NCBI GenBank assembly: GCA_049889495.1
Contig: JBMHDH010000044.1
Location: 1-6,596, forward strand
DNA: 6,596 nt
Source: UBA685 sp049889495
GTDB taxonomy: Bacteria > Pseudomonadota > Alphaproteobacteria > Puniceispirillales > Puniceispirillaceae
Direction of reading: 5' to 3'
The notes below the pieces were generated by a model. That model did no database searches. It saw only the letters and a program-made list of their open reading frames with translations, and had not been told where the DNA came from. The translations under genes were made by a program, and so were the position numbers. The stretch's first letter is position 1, and each line of letters opens with the position of its first letter. Positions 6,196 to 6,596 of the stretch are shown in pieces.

Positions 6196-6596
6196 CACGT
6201 CCTAATATCCTTTTGATTTCAGCGGACCAGCATCGCGCAGACTGTTTTGGATTTCAGGGCCGCACTATTAAGACTCCCCATCTTGATCAACTAGCAGCTG
6301 ATGGTACACATTTTTCTAATTGTATCACGCCAACAGTGGTCTGCCAGCCAGCAAGGGCCTCTATCCTGACAGGCCAGCTATGCCGCACCCATGGTGTGCA
6401 TGATAATGGTATTGATCTTGACCCTGAGGCTGGCGAAAAAGGATTTGCAGGTGCGATGGCCGCCGCTGGCTATGAGACATCTTTTTTCGGCAAGGCGCAT
6501 TTTTCCACCTATCACACATTTGCGCCAACTGGCACGCCTGAATGTTTGAAATCATCAGCCAATTATCCAGATAGCTGGTATGGGCCTTATATGGGG
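6192..6596 (+). CDS. Formylglycine-type sulfatase, N-terminal part (cut by window end)
   Basis: An open reading frame of 135 codons, running off the right edge, begins at the ATG overlapping the tctA stop as ATGA. It starts MTRPNILLISADQHRADCFG, a typical cytoplasmic sulfatase N-terminus with metal ligand region D12-Q13 and no signal peptide. CQPAR (C51-R55) followed by ASILTG is the C-x-P-x-R formylglycine motif with C51 as the modified nucleophile. FFGKAHF places K101 and H103 at the usual active-site lysine and histidine. It differs from the leftward sulfatase (ADQH versus SDEH, CQPAR versus CVPAR), so the two are not a recent duplication and may act on different bonds or substrates. No strong Shine-Dalgarno is seen; translation is probably coupled to tctA. 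About two thirds of the protein is outside the window. Confidence 0.9.
   Translation, partial: MTRPNILLISADQHRADCFGFQGRTIKTPHLDQLAADGTHFSNCITPTVVCQPARASILTGQLCRTHGVHDNGIDLDPEAGEKGFAGAMAAAGYETSFFGKAHFSTYHTFAPTGTPECLKSSANYPDSWYGPYMG

Overview
The window looks like a chromosomal segment of an alphaproteobacterium, probably marine and of moderate GC. The support is indirect: an initiator tRNA-fMet with the alphaproteobacterial-type A-U pair in its anticodon stem, placed as it would be at the distal end of an rRNA operon, and a tripartite tricarboxylate transporter (TTT) with sulfatases. A lineage such as SAR116 would fit, but the sequence alone does not prove it.

Region 1 (1-237): two short hairpins, a complete tRNA-fMet(CAT) with encoded CCA, and a strong intrinsic terminator. 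This is probably the tail of a longer RNA transcript that begins left of the window. It has no functional link to what follows.

Region 2 (238-3007, minus strand): a three-gene operon reading leftwards: a MarR-family regulator, a formylglycine-type sulfatase, and an RNase Z/AtsA-like metallo-beta-lactamase-fold hydrolase. Both junctions are 4-bp GTGA overlaps, so the downstream genes start with GTG and are probably translationally coupled.

Region 3 (3008-3086): a 79-bp divergent control region centred on a perfect 12-bp palindrome, TTGACATGTCAA, the best candidate operator for the MarR protein.

Region 4 (3087-6596, plus strand): tctC (secreted solute-binding receptor), tctB and tctA (membrane subunits), and then a second, different formylglycine-type sulfatase cut by the window edge. 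tctB-tctA overlap by 1 bp and tctA-sulfatase by 4 bp. The only gap, tctC-tctB, carries an 11-bp perfect inverted repeat that would bury the tctB start codon in mRNA structure.

Working model (inference): the receptor captures an anionic sulfated, probably carboxylated, compound in the periplasm, TctAB imports it, and three hydrolases without visible signal peptides act on it in the cytoplasm. The MarR protein would sense the substrate or a product and control both arms from the shared palindrome. Genes of this kind are individually familiar. The less usual feature is a TTT carrier enclosed by two sulfatases and a possible third sulfatase of another fold, suggesting a dedicated organosulfate uptake and desulfation locus. 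The substrate cannot be read from the sequence.
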